Below are positions 46,246 through 58,291 of a stretch of DNA of 64,000 bases, piece after piece. Numbering within the stretch: the first letter of the stretch is position 1; each line of letters opens with the position of its first letter. The notes below the pieces were generated by a model. That model searched no databases and had not been told where the DNA came from. It saw nothing but the letters and a program-made list of their open reading frames with translations. The translations under genes and the position numbers were made by a program. This DNA comes from Saccoglossus kowalevskii. Lineage: Eukaryota; Hemichordata; Enteropneusta; Harrimaniidae. The stretch spans positions 151,678 through 215,677 of the forward strand of contig NW_003135356.1 of assembly GCF_000003605.2 (NCBI RefSeq), written 5' to 3'.

Positions 46246-46339
46246 TTACGTCCAGTAACTCTGGGTAAAATTAAAGTTCATTTATCTGTATATTACGTCC
46301 AGTAACCCTGGGTAATATTACACTTCATCTATCTGTATA
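46246..46339. repeat. 47-bp tandem duplication
   Basis: TTACGTCCAGTAACTCTGGG at 46246 and TTACGTCCAGTAACCCTGGG at 46293, each followed by TAAwATTA, a TTCATyTATCTGTATA word, and ending alike. Two copies, few differences. Confidence 0.9.
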
Positions 46340-46697
46340 TGAGGTTCTAAAATCACAATTCTAATATGTTTAAAATGTTGGAATGCAAGAATAGAAAACA
46401 AAATGCCTACTGCAAAAAGACTGAAGAAAATTTTATTTTAAAGTTTCGACCAATTTTATAACATGTTAAAAGACTTCAATGGGTAAAGCAATTTATAAAG
46501 CAAAACATACAAATTACGAAATACTTTCCGTAGGAATTATCAATGCCAGCGAAACGTGATGTGTCAATATCGACTCTGCAAGACGCACACATGCTGCGTA
46601 CACCATTGAGAATTAACAATATGTGTGACCACTTTATAACATACACTATAAACTCTTTGATACAATCACCAATATGTTTGATAAATAAGGCCAACAA

Positions 46698-47012
46698 AAA
46701 TTGTTTTGTTGCCCTCAGCGACCGACCGAAAAATATGAAATATTAGGTCGCGGATCCTGGACCGTTGTTTTATCCCTGGGGTCCCGGGGAATAAGTGGCG
46801 ACTTTCAACCTCAGGTTGATCTGTATTTAAATACAAAAGACTGAAAAAACACTTTGATTTCTGTGTTTAATATCTAGCATGCGTTTGATTGATTCCCATA
46901 AACCTCAGCTATTTACGATACCCTTAGTTTTCAAAAGATAAACAAAATCTGACCGACCGACCGACCCAATTTTCCGACTTGAGGGCAACATAAGTTTTTT
47001 TTTTTTTTTTTT
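46698..47012. mobile_element. Possible inverted-repeat element ending in T-run
   Basis: TTTTGTTGCCCTCAGCGACC at 46702 and, about 290 bp on, GACTTGAGGGCAACATAAG form an inverted pair sharing TGTTGCCCTCA. Both sides carry (GACC)n words: GCGACCGACCGA at the left and GACCGACCGACCGACCC at 46951. The right pair member is followed by an 18-base T-run. The GACC words are direct, not inverted, so this may instead be a retroposed element with a simple-repeat tail. No second copy is in the window. Confidence 0.4.
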
Positions 47013-48410
47013 GGCTTCAATTTCATACAAGCGAAAAAATAAAATAAAATCCCCAGCGCATTGAACCACGTCATGTCATGATTATTATACCGATATATAA
47101 TAAATATAATTGCTGGGAGATATCGACATCATAATAAAGGCACATCACTAGAAATGTATTCTTAGTCTATATAGTCATACGGTGTGAGGCGCCGTAAATG
47201 TGGTAAGCTCATTGACCAGATTTTACATGGAGCTCCATTGACGCGGAATAAGATAGTTGTAGCTGGTGTACGTGAAGTGAGATTATGACAGCTAATTTAC
47301 CTTCAAATGAAACCAAGCGAGAAATATTTCTTGACTAATACGGCGTGGCGGAATTGGGCCACGGTAAGTCTTTGTAGTTCAAAATAACAAATTTGCGATA
47401 CATACGTTCAGTTATTGTAATTAAAAGTAGAAATACACCGCGTGTGAGAATTGATTTGAAACAGTGGGCACTGAACAGTGTCACTTTGAGAGAGTAATAT
47501 TTCTATGTCAGGCATGGTAGTGTAGTAAGTATTATTAGTAACGTTGGAAACACAAACAACTGAGAAGCATACCACACCGAACAAACACCGTGTAAGACAT
47601 ATGTATAGTAATAACGATACTATCGTCATACCAACACGTTTAGTTATAATTAAAAAATGTCCACGTTGGCGTGGTTCGTGATACATGTCTTACAACACGT
47701 GGTGTAATTAACATGTCAATGTGGTGACTTTTGCTGACATTGCGATATATAATACGTGGCTCGGCAAACCTCCAGCGATCAGTTTGGAATGCTGGGGTAA
47801 AACGCGATCAGGATGGCATACAGCTGTTGGTGTTCAGTTGACATTTAATGGAAACACCCAACAGAAAAAAAAACTTAAAGAAATGCAGTGTCCGTATTAT
47901 TGCAGAAGTGTATATAGCACATTGGTACAGTGCCGATTATGTCTAATTAATCGACTTGGTCGCAGTGATTAGTTTTCTAACGACAACTATTAACTTCTTA
48001 CTTTATATTGTGCTTAATGTCCAATCTTTATAATGTTTTGATGAACAGTAATATTTGATCTTGTATACTTCACACTGTGGCGACCAATACCAGTGGGGTT
48101 GTAGGTCACATTATTTTAGGAAGATGTTAATAAAAGTAGAAATTTATTCGAAATACTCAGATTTTTACAACTTACAGCTTGTTGAAGTTGCAGTTCATTT
48201 GAGTCGTTTTGTCCGTGGTTTGGAACCGTACGTTGTGATGCAATTCAAAGACGGACTGCTAGTTCATTCAAAGTGTGACAGATTTGGACCTAGCGTAGTG
48301 CTAGTGTCTCGTCCATCCAAGTAAACTAGTAAACTGGTGATTATATATAGTTTATCATGTTTTTATTATCACTAACCGCCATTTTTAATGTCACAGTTTA
48401 TTAACTTTTT
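47013..48410. other. No gene seen
   Basis: AT-rich DNA. Plus frames of 83 codons (47721-47972) and 89 codons (48055-48324) have a more protein-like composition than most in the window (W, G, V, charged residues mixed), but I recognise no domain, and no splice or promoter context supports them. Confidence 0.45.
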
Positions 48411-48633
48411 TTTCACTGTCGTCTGCTTCACGCTATCGTCTGTTTCACACTGTCAACTACTGCTTAACAATGTCTTCTGCTTCATACTGTCGTTTGTTTG
48501 ATACTGTCGTCTGTTTTACACGGTCGTCTGCTTTACACCAATGCCTGTTTTACACTGTCATATGCTCTGCACTGCTGTCTGTTTTATTGATTAGCGCCGT
48601 GGTTTGCTTTACGCCGACATCTGCTTGTCTGTT
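48411..48633. repeat. 17-bp minisatellite, about 13 degenerate copies
   Basis: The unit is approximately TTCACACTGTCGTCTGC. Clear units run from 48412 through 48600 with substitutions and a few 3-base indels, ending in CTGCTTGTCTGTTTAAT. Pyrimidine-rich on this strand. Confidence 0.85.
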
Positions 48634-49124
48634 TAATTCATAATTAATGATGAAATAAACAGAAACCTCACCATGTCATTTGTTGTACGTCAAATGCAAT
48701 ACGTTTTCATTAGCCAATACCTGATAATAATTTTATAAAATATGTACTAAATGATTTCTCAAAATTAGGTTTACTGATCACGTGAATGAATTACAGCGCA
48801 TTGAAAGAAATAGTATTTGTACTGCTGCTGACCCCTGACCTCAAGAATAAATATTGATTATTTTCAACTACATGAATAGCAACACTATAAAATAATACTT
48901 CAAATCAGTGACTTGATAAGTGTTCACACTTCCACCATAAATACTTCATTACTTTCCATATGTTGAGAATTCAGAACCGATTACATCGACGATAGTTAGA
49001 ATTCACAAAAAATGTGCCCAAACCTTTAATAACTCTCACGAGAGCTCTGACGAAACAGTCATTCTCCCAGTGGTGGTCTCGGGCATGTGCATACTTAAGC
49101 GCACGCGGTATTCAAATTCGCCAC
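48634..49124. other. No gene seen
   Basis: AT-rich DNA with no supported features. Confidence 0.45.
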
Positions 49125-49200
49125 GTGGTAGTCAGCTGCTTTCTGATTGGTCTGGAGTGTTAGGGCTGCGTAGCCAATCAGGCACAATTTTGAAGTAGCT
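49125..49200. promoter_or_regulatory. Candidate regulatory cluster: two E-boxes and paired inverted CCAAT boxes
   Basis: GCCACGTGGTAG contains CACGTG, and CAGCTG follows within about 12 bp. CTGATTGG (49143-49150) and CCAATCAG (49174-49181) are exact inverses 31 bp apart, giving two NF-Y-type CCAAT boxes facing each other. Local GC content is higher than the surroundings. There is no recognisable downstream exon, so a promoter or enhancer role is inference only. Confidence 0.3.
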
Positions 49201-49334
49201 TTAAATTGACTCAGTAATTCAGCCTCTCTTGGTTATCAGTGTACGAAATTGTATCAGCCAGTATTCGCCAAGTGTAGCGGGAACTCTAAATTAAATGGCG
49301 GTAATGTTGTTACCTCAAGACTTCGAACAAATTA

Positions 49335-49430
49335 GACTGTCCGTTATATGTATCGTCTGATACTGCACGTGACTGCTTTGGACAAGTCCGACTGCCCGGT
49401 ATATGTATCGTCTAATACTGTACGTTACTG
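49335..49430. repeat. 55-bp tandem duplication
   Basis: GACTGTCCGTTATATGTATC at 49335 and GACTGCCCGGTATATGTATC at 49390, each followed by GTCTRATACTG, ACGTKACTG. Part of a cluster of local duplications between 48.4 and 49.8 kb. Confidence 0.85.
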
Positions 49431-49634
49431 TTGAGAACACCGTGACGTTGGCTTTACTTGGAAGAACTACGGGAAGGTTTTCGACATTTAAACGTCATTG
49501 TGAATTGTGAATTTCACAGCTTTCACTAATAAAAACAACAAATGACTTGCTTCTTGGTAAAAAATATATAAATTTGTGGTTATTATATTATTATCGAGTA
49601 GAATGGCATAAAGGTAGGTACCCTGCTGTCACTA

Positions 49635-49768
49635 TACGGTAAGTTCCGGTCTAACAGCAGCAAGTTCCAGTCATACGCGGTAAGTTCCGTCTATCCATGG
49701 TAAGTTCCTGTCTGTCCGCGGCAAGTTCCGGTTTATCTGCAGCAAGTGCCCGGTATATCCGCGGTGCG
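49635..49768. repeat. 21-bp minisatellite, 6 copies
   Basis: The AAGTTCC core occurs at 49641, 49662, 49682, 49702, 49723 and, as AAGTGCC, at 49744, giving intervals of 20-21 bp. The unit is approximately GGTAAGTTCCGGTCTATCCG. The core GGTAAGT resembles a 5' splice site by chance. Confidence 0.88.
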
Positions 49769-51014
49769 TTGCTTCTCTTTGCGCAAATGACACTGTGACT
49801 TTGTAAGTGCATTGAAAACTATGACAGTACAAGTGACCAACATCTTCCTATCCCCTACAATCGGTGGTCATACTCCAAACTATGAAAGTGAGTCTGGAGA
49901 TTGGCAAGTGATCAGCTTATATGTTGTACTTTGTAATCGCATAGCGGACACGCAAGGCAATATAAAAAAAAATTCAAACGAAAAAATAAAATAAAAAGCA
50001 GCTTCATATTGTGTCTAAGAATGTTCATAGAATGTAGAAATAACAATAGTTTCTCTCTGCAGTATTTGGCGGGTCAATGTTCAGCTGCTTTAAAAATTCA
50101 AGAAACCGATTAAAAATGGCGGCATCTATTTATCCGGTAACTCGCCTGAGGCATGGCGTGAACGATGGTTTCAGCTTCACTTCAAATATCGCTTATATCC
50201 TCTAATACACCAAAGATTTTCCTCTTATATCATAGATTACACAGCGAAAACAGCAACCCTCAAATATTAAAAGGTTCCAAATACAGCTGTTTTTGTGATA
50301 AAAAACGATGAAAGATAGTTCGAGCACATTAAATCTTTACTCACGTACATTGAAATATAATTGACTGAAAGCTGTCTTCCGAAAGGTTATACGACAGATG
50401 GTCTTGCGTTGTATTGATCTGATCTACAAATTATACAAATACAAAACGCCAACATGGAAGGTTATCGGCTACCAGCTGATGTCAACATACTATCCAAACC
50501 TCTCGGTCACGTGGTTAAATAGTACTTCAACCCCGTCGCCAGATATTGTCAAAACGACATACAACCATGTAATCTCTACTTCGCAGACTTCGCAAGACAT
50601 GTTCAACCTCTGCGTATTTATTGTGATTGCAATAACATAGTGCTATTCAAAAAGTAGAAAACCGAATCAATTTTCTATCTGTACCTTGACGGCAATACGT
50701 CGGCACAGAAACGATGAAAGTAAAATAAAAACATGTCTGTGAACATCGATTTACAATAGTGTTGTTTTTATAAAAAAAAAACATATCAACAGCGAATAAC
50801 TGAACAATACAGAAGTAATCATTCATAAAACAAATTTTGATAAATGTATTGTCTTTTACAAGTTGTAAAATATACACACATACTCAGATATGATGAGTGG
50901 TACATTGGGCAGCCAAACAGAATTACGGAAACATGCAAGTAGGCCACATGTGAGGTATGTAATTCTATGTGCCTTTGATTCCACGTCTCTTTGTAATAAC
51001 AATTAACCTTAAAT
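49769..51014. other. No gene seen
   Basis: AT-rich DNA. The 80-codon plus frame at 50398-50640 has no recognisable content. Confidence 0.5.
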
Positions 51015-51310
51015 GCAAATGGGCGCTGAGATCTCGCTGAGAGCGAGATAGCCACGTGACTTCGTACTGCCTCCAAATAGTGTTCCATTCTCCCGCGTCA
51101 TCGCGCTAACTTTTTTCGAATACCATGTTTGCATATGTCAAGAGAACAGTGAACGCGATTAAGAACAGTGAACGCGACTACTCAGAGAATGGTATATAGA
51201 AGATAATATTTGGTAATCGTAGTCCTATTTATAAACTCAGAGAATGGAACATTTTGAGGGGGCAAGTATCGGTGCTTTCTCGCTTTCAATGAGATCTCGG
51301 CGGCCATTTT
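51015..51310 (+). mobile_element. Family GB element, longest copy (about 296 bp)
   Basis: The left arm is CAAATGGGCGCTGAGATCTC followed by GCTGAGAGCGAGATAGCCACG. The right arm is TTTCTCGCTTTCAATGAGAT then CTCGGCGGCCATTTT. Inner inverted blocks are CCTCCAAATAGTGTTCCATT and GGAACATTTTGAGGGGG. Two internal direct repeats enlarge it: AGAACAGTGAACGCGA twice in tandem near 51142 and 51163, and ACTCAGAGAATGG near 51180 and 51236. Non-autonomous. Confidence 0.85.
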
Positions 51311-52789
51311 CCTCGAATATCAATAAGAAACCAAAGAAAGAAGAACGCCGGCATGTGGCCGTTCTGGCGCATACATTATGATACATGGATGATTGTCATT
51401 GTCACGTACAACTGTTTTTGTGTGATAAACATAACAAAAATAATCGTGTTGTGTCCTGTAATACAGATTTTTAGACGAATACCAATTGAGACAATTATAT
51501 ATTTGCTTTCAATTCCTTTGACATTATATACGCAGCTAGGGATGACAGAACAACTTTCCTGAAATATTGACAGATATCATACTTTGGAGAAAACGGTCCA
51601 ACATCACGTGGAGGTTTGGCTTGACACACTCTAGACTTCGCGCATGCGTATTTTCTAAATCATGCATCAATTAACGGATTCGCTTAGATTAGCAAATGTA
51701 AAGGTCGATTGTGTTCATTTTAAACTAGTTGTTCGTAAAGTTGAAACAGCTGTGTGACGTGAAATTAGTTTTGACTATCGCGGCTAAAAACGTGATGTTT
51801 ACAGCATAAAGTGGCTGTAAGCGACATACACAGCACGACACGCGCGAACGAAAGCATAGCAGGTGAACATATGATACTCAGAGAACTGCGCATACGGCAG
51901 TTGTGAGCGATGGAAACTGAAAGACGGGTCGTGGAGAAGGAGGTCTTTTCAAACACTTGCACGAAGACGGGCAAGTGGCTCAGAAACATACTCCAGGCAC
52001 AAGTACAAGGCATTTGCAACTCCATTAGGAATAAGATCGGGAACACTTCAAAAACGATGTTGTAACTTTCTTAGCTCACGCCTATCCAGCCAACAACACA
52101 ATATCTAATGGGATATCTATGTTCAAATTTATTGTAATATTCCCGTGTGACGTTGCCTCGAAGCAGTGTACGTCCTACAACTTGAGGTTGAGACGAGGCG
52201 GCTTAATGAAAGTGCAAATCGCAGTAACATTCTCTCCCATCAGTATGTTTGACTCGCCTCCGTCTCAGTAAATTAACCCATTGCTGTTTAATCGACATAA
52301 ATAAATATACAATTTGTCTGATTAGTATGACGTCACACAAGGTCAAATACGGTATTTGTGGGACACTTTAAAGTTTAGAACACCGCAACGTTGCTGCTTG
52401 ACGGGAAAGTTGAAATCAGAAAACACTACACGTTGCAGACAACAAACATGAAGCTGTACGCATCATATGTACACGAGACATTCTCGTGAGTACAGTAGGC
52501 ACATGAATAATCCTAGCCCACTCAATTTTCTACTACGCTCCACCCCTATTCACAGAGTAGTCAGGTCCACGTCACGTGGCAATGACCCACTATCTCCACG
52601 ACATGCCCGACTTTTCCCGCTGCCGATGCAGACGGCAATCGGTACAATTATTCCGTTAGGGGGCGTATGCCTAGTCCTCCATGTGATTGATGTATTCCCA
52701 TGATCAGTACGAGCAGCTGTCACAACTTCTCTCTTGACAATTTCACGAGAAATAAACAACTTTTGTATGTAGTTTGATTAAGATATTGA
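51311..52789. other. No gene seen; one CRE palindrome
   Basis: AT-rich DNA. TGACGTCA occurs at 52329-52336. GCGCATGCGTA occurs at 51640. Opposing frames at 52467-52759 have no recognisable content. Confidence 0.45.
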
Positions 52790-52805
52790 ACACTAGGTGG
52801 CGCAC
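52790..52805 (+). promoter_or_regulatory. CTCF-like core motif
   Basis: ACACTAGGTGGCGCAC closely fits the CTCF core commonly written CCANYAGRKGGCRSY, with one mismatch at the first C. A single motif in 64 kb is weak evidence; binding depends on the organism having CTCF. Confidence 0.3.
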
Positions 52806-55128
52806 TTGTGGTGTTATTTTTTCCCACCACCTCTGTACCGTGTGTTACATATCGCACACAAAGTGCCACCACAGCAAATGAAAATTTTAACTTACTCACA
52901 CAAACAAAACACCAACAACTAACTTAGACTAGTCTAAACAGTCAGTGACAGCTGTGCATATATACACGCGTTTTGCATTGCCCGTACGTACTTTCATTTA
53001 AAGCGCATGCGCAGCTTGATTATTTCATCTTTTCATCGGGTTAGCACTGTTGAATAATCAACACACACCTTCATAGCGATAACTAACTGTGATTGAACCA
53101 AAAACCATTTCTATATTCCAATTCCCATTGTGTGTGTGTTTAATAAGTAATTCAACTAAGAGATTCTTATCAGACGGCGGGTAGTAATGATAATAAACCA
53201 TATTTTCTTTTTTTATGCACCAAACATTCACACAACGCATCGTGGTTGTGGTCGATGTTCTATGTGTTTGCAGGATGCAACAGTTGTCATAGCACTTCAA
53301 CAACAAATACAACTATAAAACAATAAAAGGCAACTGGTCGAGTGGTGTGGAACCTGGACGTAAATCAAAATACAGTTCATCAATACGACTAAAATTTCTC
53401 TCAGATAAAACAAAAATCTTTTAAAATCAGTAATACGGAACTACGTTCGACACATGGCTAAACTAGACTCATTTACGGGGTATGAAATGAACAAAATATT
53501 AACGCTCCAGGACGGTGAAATCACAATGCACAAAATGGTGGATGTGATGGCGTACTCTTAAACATAAATATCGTTTAGTTCTCTGAAGTCAACCAGACTC
53601 TTATTATAGAAATCCGTATAGTATAGGCTCAATTTTTAATTATTTAAAAACAGCAATGTCGTCAGTGATGCGATAGTTTCGAATACGATTACATCTGCCA
53701 AGGGCCAGGAAAACGTAACGTGAGTAGAATTACTGAAATACAAACGAGCAGGTGTTTTTAACTACGTCATCATTAACGTGTTCCCATGAGCAGAATATAT
53801 GACACTGATATTCTGTCATCAGTGAATTAAGGGATAGACCAACAAGCAAATTGGGGTACATATGTTAGACGGCCCAGAGAATCGTGCATACTCGGGCACA
53901 ATTTAGTGGGCTAAAATAAACACGTGTGCCTGCATTGTATCTTCTTGCATCTTTTTCCATGATTGTTTGTTTTCTTCTTATATCCCATGCATCTGTCAGA
54001 ATTGTTGGTTCGTTCGTAACTATGGTGACATGGTTGTTCGTTACAGTGGCAGGAAATTAGATTGTCGTTATACCTGTATCGGGTTTTGACGTATGTCGAT
54101 TTCAGTTTCCGCGTCGAATCAGATGCAATCATGCATTAGTAGGTTTGAGTAAAAAAAAACGCAAAAATATAAAAACGCAGAATTTATGGCTTGCATACCC
54201 GATAAGATACAGTGGAGGTAGATCCATGGGCGACTGTCATGGCGTGAGCGTTATTCCAGTGTATCTCAATGACGGTATAGATTTATGCTACGTTTTATTA
54301 TTCATTTGTAAAACCATGTTTTGACGCATTTTAAGGTAATCCAACACACATACATCACGTGCAACTATCGTCTAATGAGTATGCATTGATTGGTGTGTCT
54401 TCATTAAAATTATTATAATGAGCGCGCTCAACATTTAACAATTATATTTATGTTTTTGTTTTTTTCGACGATTTGCATGAGATGTTCAACCTCAGCCCCT
54501 CACTGGTAACATCTGTTTCAATACAACCATGGGAATGCGAGGCACAACGAAGGCAGCTGCACTGATTGGGTAGAGCGCCGAACTCATTTGCATATACAAC
54601 GCAGAATGGAAAAATGCGCACATGCCAGTGTTTGTCTATTGATTGTAAGTTACTGTCTCTGTTTCTTTTGATTCCTTGTTGCCAAGCCCCTACTTTTTAA
54701 CACATATAACGATTATGACGATAAATGTGTGATAAACTGTAATTACTAAAGTCTCTGGTGACAGCGCCATTGAGATTTATTGATTCCAATCCCCCCATTA
54801 GGTTGTATTTACGGGAAAAATATGTTTGAATCTTTTGACATGTGTGTACTGAAATAAACGCAACATCTGACGATATCCGCCTTACTGATAGTCGAACATC
54901 GCCGAGCAGTTTTGTTTTCGGTGTACGTAATTTTTAGTTGAGTTGTGTTTAGCGAGAACCCGGAACAGACTTCGAACAGTGATGCATGACGGGATATGTT
55001 GAAGTGAAAACAAATTTAGTCGATAAACGGCGTAGCGCGTCAGGATTCCATCAGTATAACTCGCGAACGCCGTAACGTTCAGATTTTGATTTGATATATA
55101 CTTAAGTTACTCAAAATTGAAAGTACAC
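52806..55128. other. No gene seen; shared 17-mer with palindrome
   Basis: AT-rich DNA. TTTAAAGCGCATGCGCA at 52997-53013 is an exact inverse match to 25705-25721. At 54565-54590 GGGTAGAGCGCCGAACTCAT resembles the D-arm and anticodon-arm side of a tRNA, but no B box follows, so no tRNA is called. Confidence 0.45.
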
Positions 55129-55392
55129 TTAAAGGACGGTGGTCGTCGCGCCACGCATGTGCGACATTTGTGTTGATACACATTTATTTTCACACAACCC
55201 ATTTGCTCTTCAAATTACTGCTGGTGACTCTTCGATTCTTTCCAACCACCAAAAACAATTACCTTGATAAATATTGCTAACGTTTTAGTTTGTACTCCTT
55301 TTTTTGCGCAACAATCAATATCGACATTTTTGTTATTGTCATATGAGACCCGTATTTCGCGCATGCGTGATGCAACGACCACCGCCCTTTAA
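55129..55392 (-). mobile_element. MITE-1 copy g (complete, 264 bp, inverted)
   Basis: Arms TTAAAGGACGGTGGTCGTCG and GATGCAACGACCACCGCCCT then TTAA, with CGCGCATGCGTG next to the right arm. Inside are ATCGACATTTTTGTTATTG and GTGTTGATACACATTTATTT, homologous in inverse orientation to copies a and b. TTAA at both edges. Arms are the best matched of the long copies. Confidence 0.88.
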
Positions 55393-55936
55393 CTAAGTTA
55401 ACAACTTCAACAATTGGACTTGCTGTTACTTTAAATATTACATTAAGTACTCGCTGTTATGAAATATTATTATTGTACCTATCAATTTTTTCAGTGTTTT
55501 CAGTTCGGGCTACCGGTTGCATAGAGGGCGATTTCACAGAGAGTTTTTTAAGAATTTTAGAATACTGTAATATTACTTGGGATTACGCATAAAATAATCT
55601 TAAAATAAAACGTGTTTTTGTTATGAATTTAAAGTACTCGTTCATTAAATTAGATAACTATATCCACGTGCATTCTATGATAGATTTAAAACGCTTTCGC
55701 ATTTTCGATAAAAAACGAAAAAAATATACTATCAATATGCAATAATGAGCACAAGTGGGGATTTAATATGTCGAAATGCAACCCGACTAGATCAGTCGCT
55801 GCCCACGTTGTACGCCTCGTCCATTTATGCAAATAGGTCGACATGTGCTTATCCTCGTCACAGAGTAGCAGATATACAGTGAAACTTTACGAAAATCAGT
55901 CAAGTATGAATAGAATCATACTGATCAAATATGATC
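55393..55936. other. No gene seen
   Basis: AT-rich DNA; nothing supported. Confidence 0.45.
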
Positions 55937-55992
55937 AAAATCAAGTCTCGTTGCTCTCTCTCGCTCTCAACGAGATCTCGGCGACCATTTGC
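55937..55992 (-). mobile_element. Family GB element, right-arm fragment
   Basis: CAAGTCTCGTTGCTCTCTCT, CGCTCTCAACGAGATCTCGG and CGACCATTTG match the right arm of the 38.1 kb copy with an intact GAGATCTCG palindrome. No partner arm is seen upstream within about 400 bp. Confidence 0.7.
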
Positions 55993-58291
55993 CTATAAAT
56001 GTTATCATGTCGGATTGGACTATACTTATACGTTATATGTATTTATATTAAAGTCGCCAAATTGCAGATATGTTCAAGCTTACTAGCTAGTGTAAGTCCT
56101 AAATCTAATAGAACCAAGCAAAGGAAAGGTATTATAAAATACATTCAGGATTAAATGATTAGAACATGTGAACAGTTACGAAGTTAAGGATTAATAGAAA
56201 TATTTATGTTATCATCAGAAGAGCGATTCTGTGACGATTAGAGATTAAAACCATAGTATCACTTGGAACGTTTTTTGTGTCGCTCATTCACGTCATTAGA
56301 ATATTTCTATAGATGACATAGAATTAGGAGTGTGTTTTGGACGAATAGAATTTTATCGTTAACTAATATTTGAAACTTTAAGAGTACATTTTTCTAATGT
56401 ATTAAGCTAATATAACGGAAAGGACAAAAACTCTCATATTGATTAAACTAGTACCCAGTTATTATACACGGAGAATAAGAATATGAGCGACTCTATATTA
56501 CCAGATTTATTTAATGAGCCTTTGGCAAAAAAAAAAAAAAAAACACATTTAAAAAATACTACACAAGTTTAATATATTAGATTACGTAGGTTGAAAATGT
56601 TGATATTCTTTTAATACCGTATACCCACGTAAATCCGTTCCGCAGCTTCTAATGTGATCGTTGTTGAACATCGATTATCGATAATTTAAACTACTGCGAT
56701 TAAAAAATATAATTGAACACATCACTATATGCACGGATTTGGAATATATTGGTGACATTATTTCTAGTTTTGAAGAAAATCCATTATTCAGCCTTTTTAC
56801 AATTCGTGAAAAAATGCCACTAGACACGAGTGAGACACATTTATGACAATTTTAATAAGCTACAGCGAATTGGCCAATGAGCGTTCGAGAATGTTTGTAC
56901 GCACTAGCATGGTTAAGGCATTAGAGTACCGACAATAAGCGACAAATTGACTAGAAATAACGTACGCGTATCCTCATATGAATGGCCGAAACTAGAAACA
57001 AATGTGGTACAAACTAGTTCTAATATGATCACGTGAACATGGCAGTGGAAAGCAAAGTAACCACCACATGATATTGTAATAGACTAGGACACGGCCAGCA
57101 TAATCCTGAAACTTTAGACAAACTTGTCAAACTTCGAACTTGCTGATTTTTACGTGTCTATGTGATTGTCACAGTGGTGATGTAGTCCCCGTATTAGCAT
57201 ACAAACAGTTGTAAAATCCGACGACGCTCGTAAAAGGTGAAAACAAATGATCCAATTAGACGTTATAGTCAAAAGAATCAGTAGAGGGATTTGCCGTGAA
57301 GATGAATAATGGATACGGTACGATGATATCTGCACACGATGAAATAGAGGTCATTGTGGGATATGTCATGCACCATTGGTAGGAAATACGGTGTACTGTA
57401 GAGGATTACTGGTGTTTTTCCAAGTACGAAGCCTTCAGTGATCACGAGGAGTCATCCATTTCCTGTCTTGATAGAGACGGGATGTTTTTTTACTGACAAC
57501 GATTCATATATTGTTATTTGTCTTTGAGTTCTCACTATGGTTTAGCATAGACACTTCTTAGTACATGCATAGATAACCCTGGTAGTTTCAGAACGTTTCA
57601 GTCTACATTGCACGCTATCGTGTAATTTTTCCAGATTTACGTTTATCACTGCTTGTTCCTCAGTGGGAATCCAGAGGCACGCACGACGATTCATATTATC
57701 TGGATTACGCATAGCTTCTCTGCGATTTACGCTCCGTATATTTTAAGCGAAGCTTGGACCCCCAATACATTTTGCTGGATTCGCCAGTGTTGATTCTTCT
57801 TGAATTTTCGACAAATAAAAGATATGTTGATAAAATTTTAACTCATATTTACCGCCAATCATTTTTAATATGTGTTTGTTTGTTATTCAGGAATATATTC
57901 ACATTTACAATATATGAATTTATTTATTTGCATTGCCATGGTGTTTGTAACATTAATTAAACTTGGTTGTGTGAATGTTACAAAGTGAAAGGAAACTTGA
58001 TGGGCCGCATAGCATTAACATTTCATAGGGAATTATCTAACGTCTTGGTGCCACGGTTTGAAGTTCGAATCAAACGTGTGGGACTTTCTTATATGTAGCA
58101 TTACATTTGTCGTGTGAGTCATTCCCCCATGGAACTTCATTGTATCCGTGTCGAGAAAACGATACTTGACACAGGTAACGCCACTGGTATGTAGCGTTTC
58201 TAGGGGATAATCTCTTTGTCGATTTCTACATGGCCTTTAATCGTCTAATCATAACGGACGTATCGGTGTGCACTGCGAGAAATGACATACA
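55993..58291. other. No gene seen; A-run
   Basis: AT-rich DNA with a 17-base A-run at 56527-56543. AAGTTCGAATCAAACG near 58070 resembles a tRNA B box without an upstream A box. Confidence 0.45.

Noticed and set aside
49635-49768. Series of 5' splice sites (GGTAAGT words)
   Set aside because: They recur at 20-21 bp because of the minisatellite, with no exon-like sequence before them.
54560-54600. tRNA gene
   Set aside because: GGGTAGAGCGCCGAACTCAT resembles a tRNA D-arm and anticodon-arm side, but no T arm or B box follows.
58040-58160. tRNA-derived SINE from AAGTTCGAATCAAACG
   Set aside because: B-box-like word only; no A box at the expected distance and no second copy.
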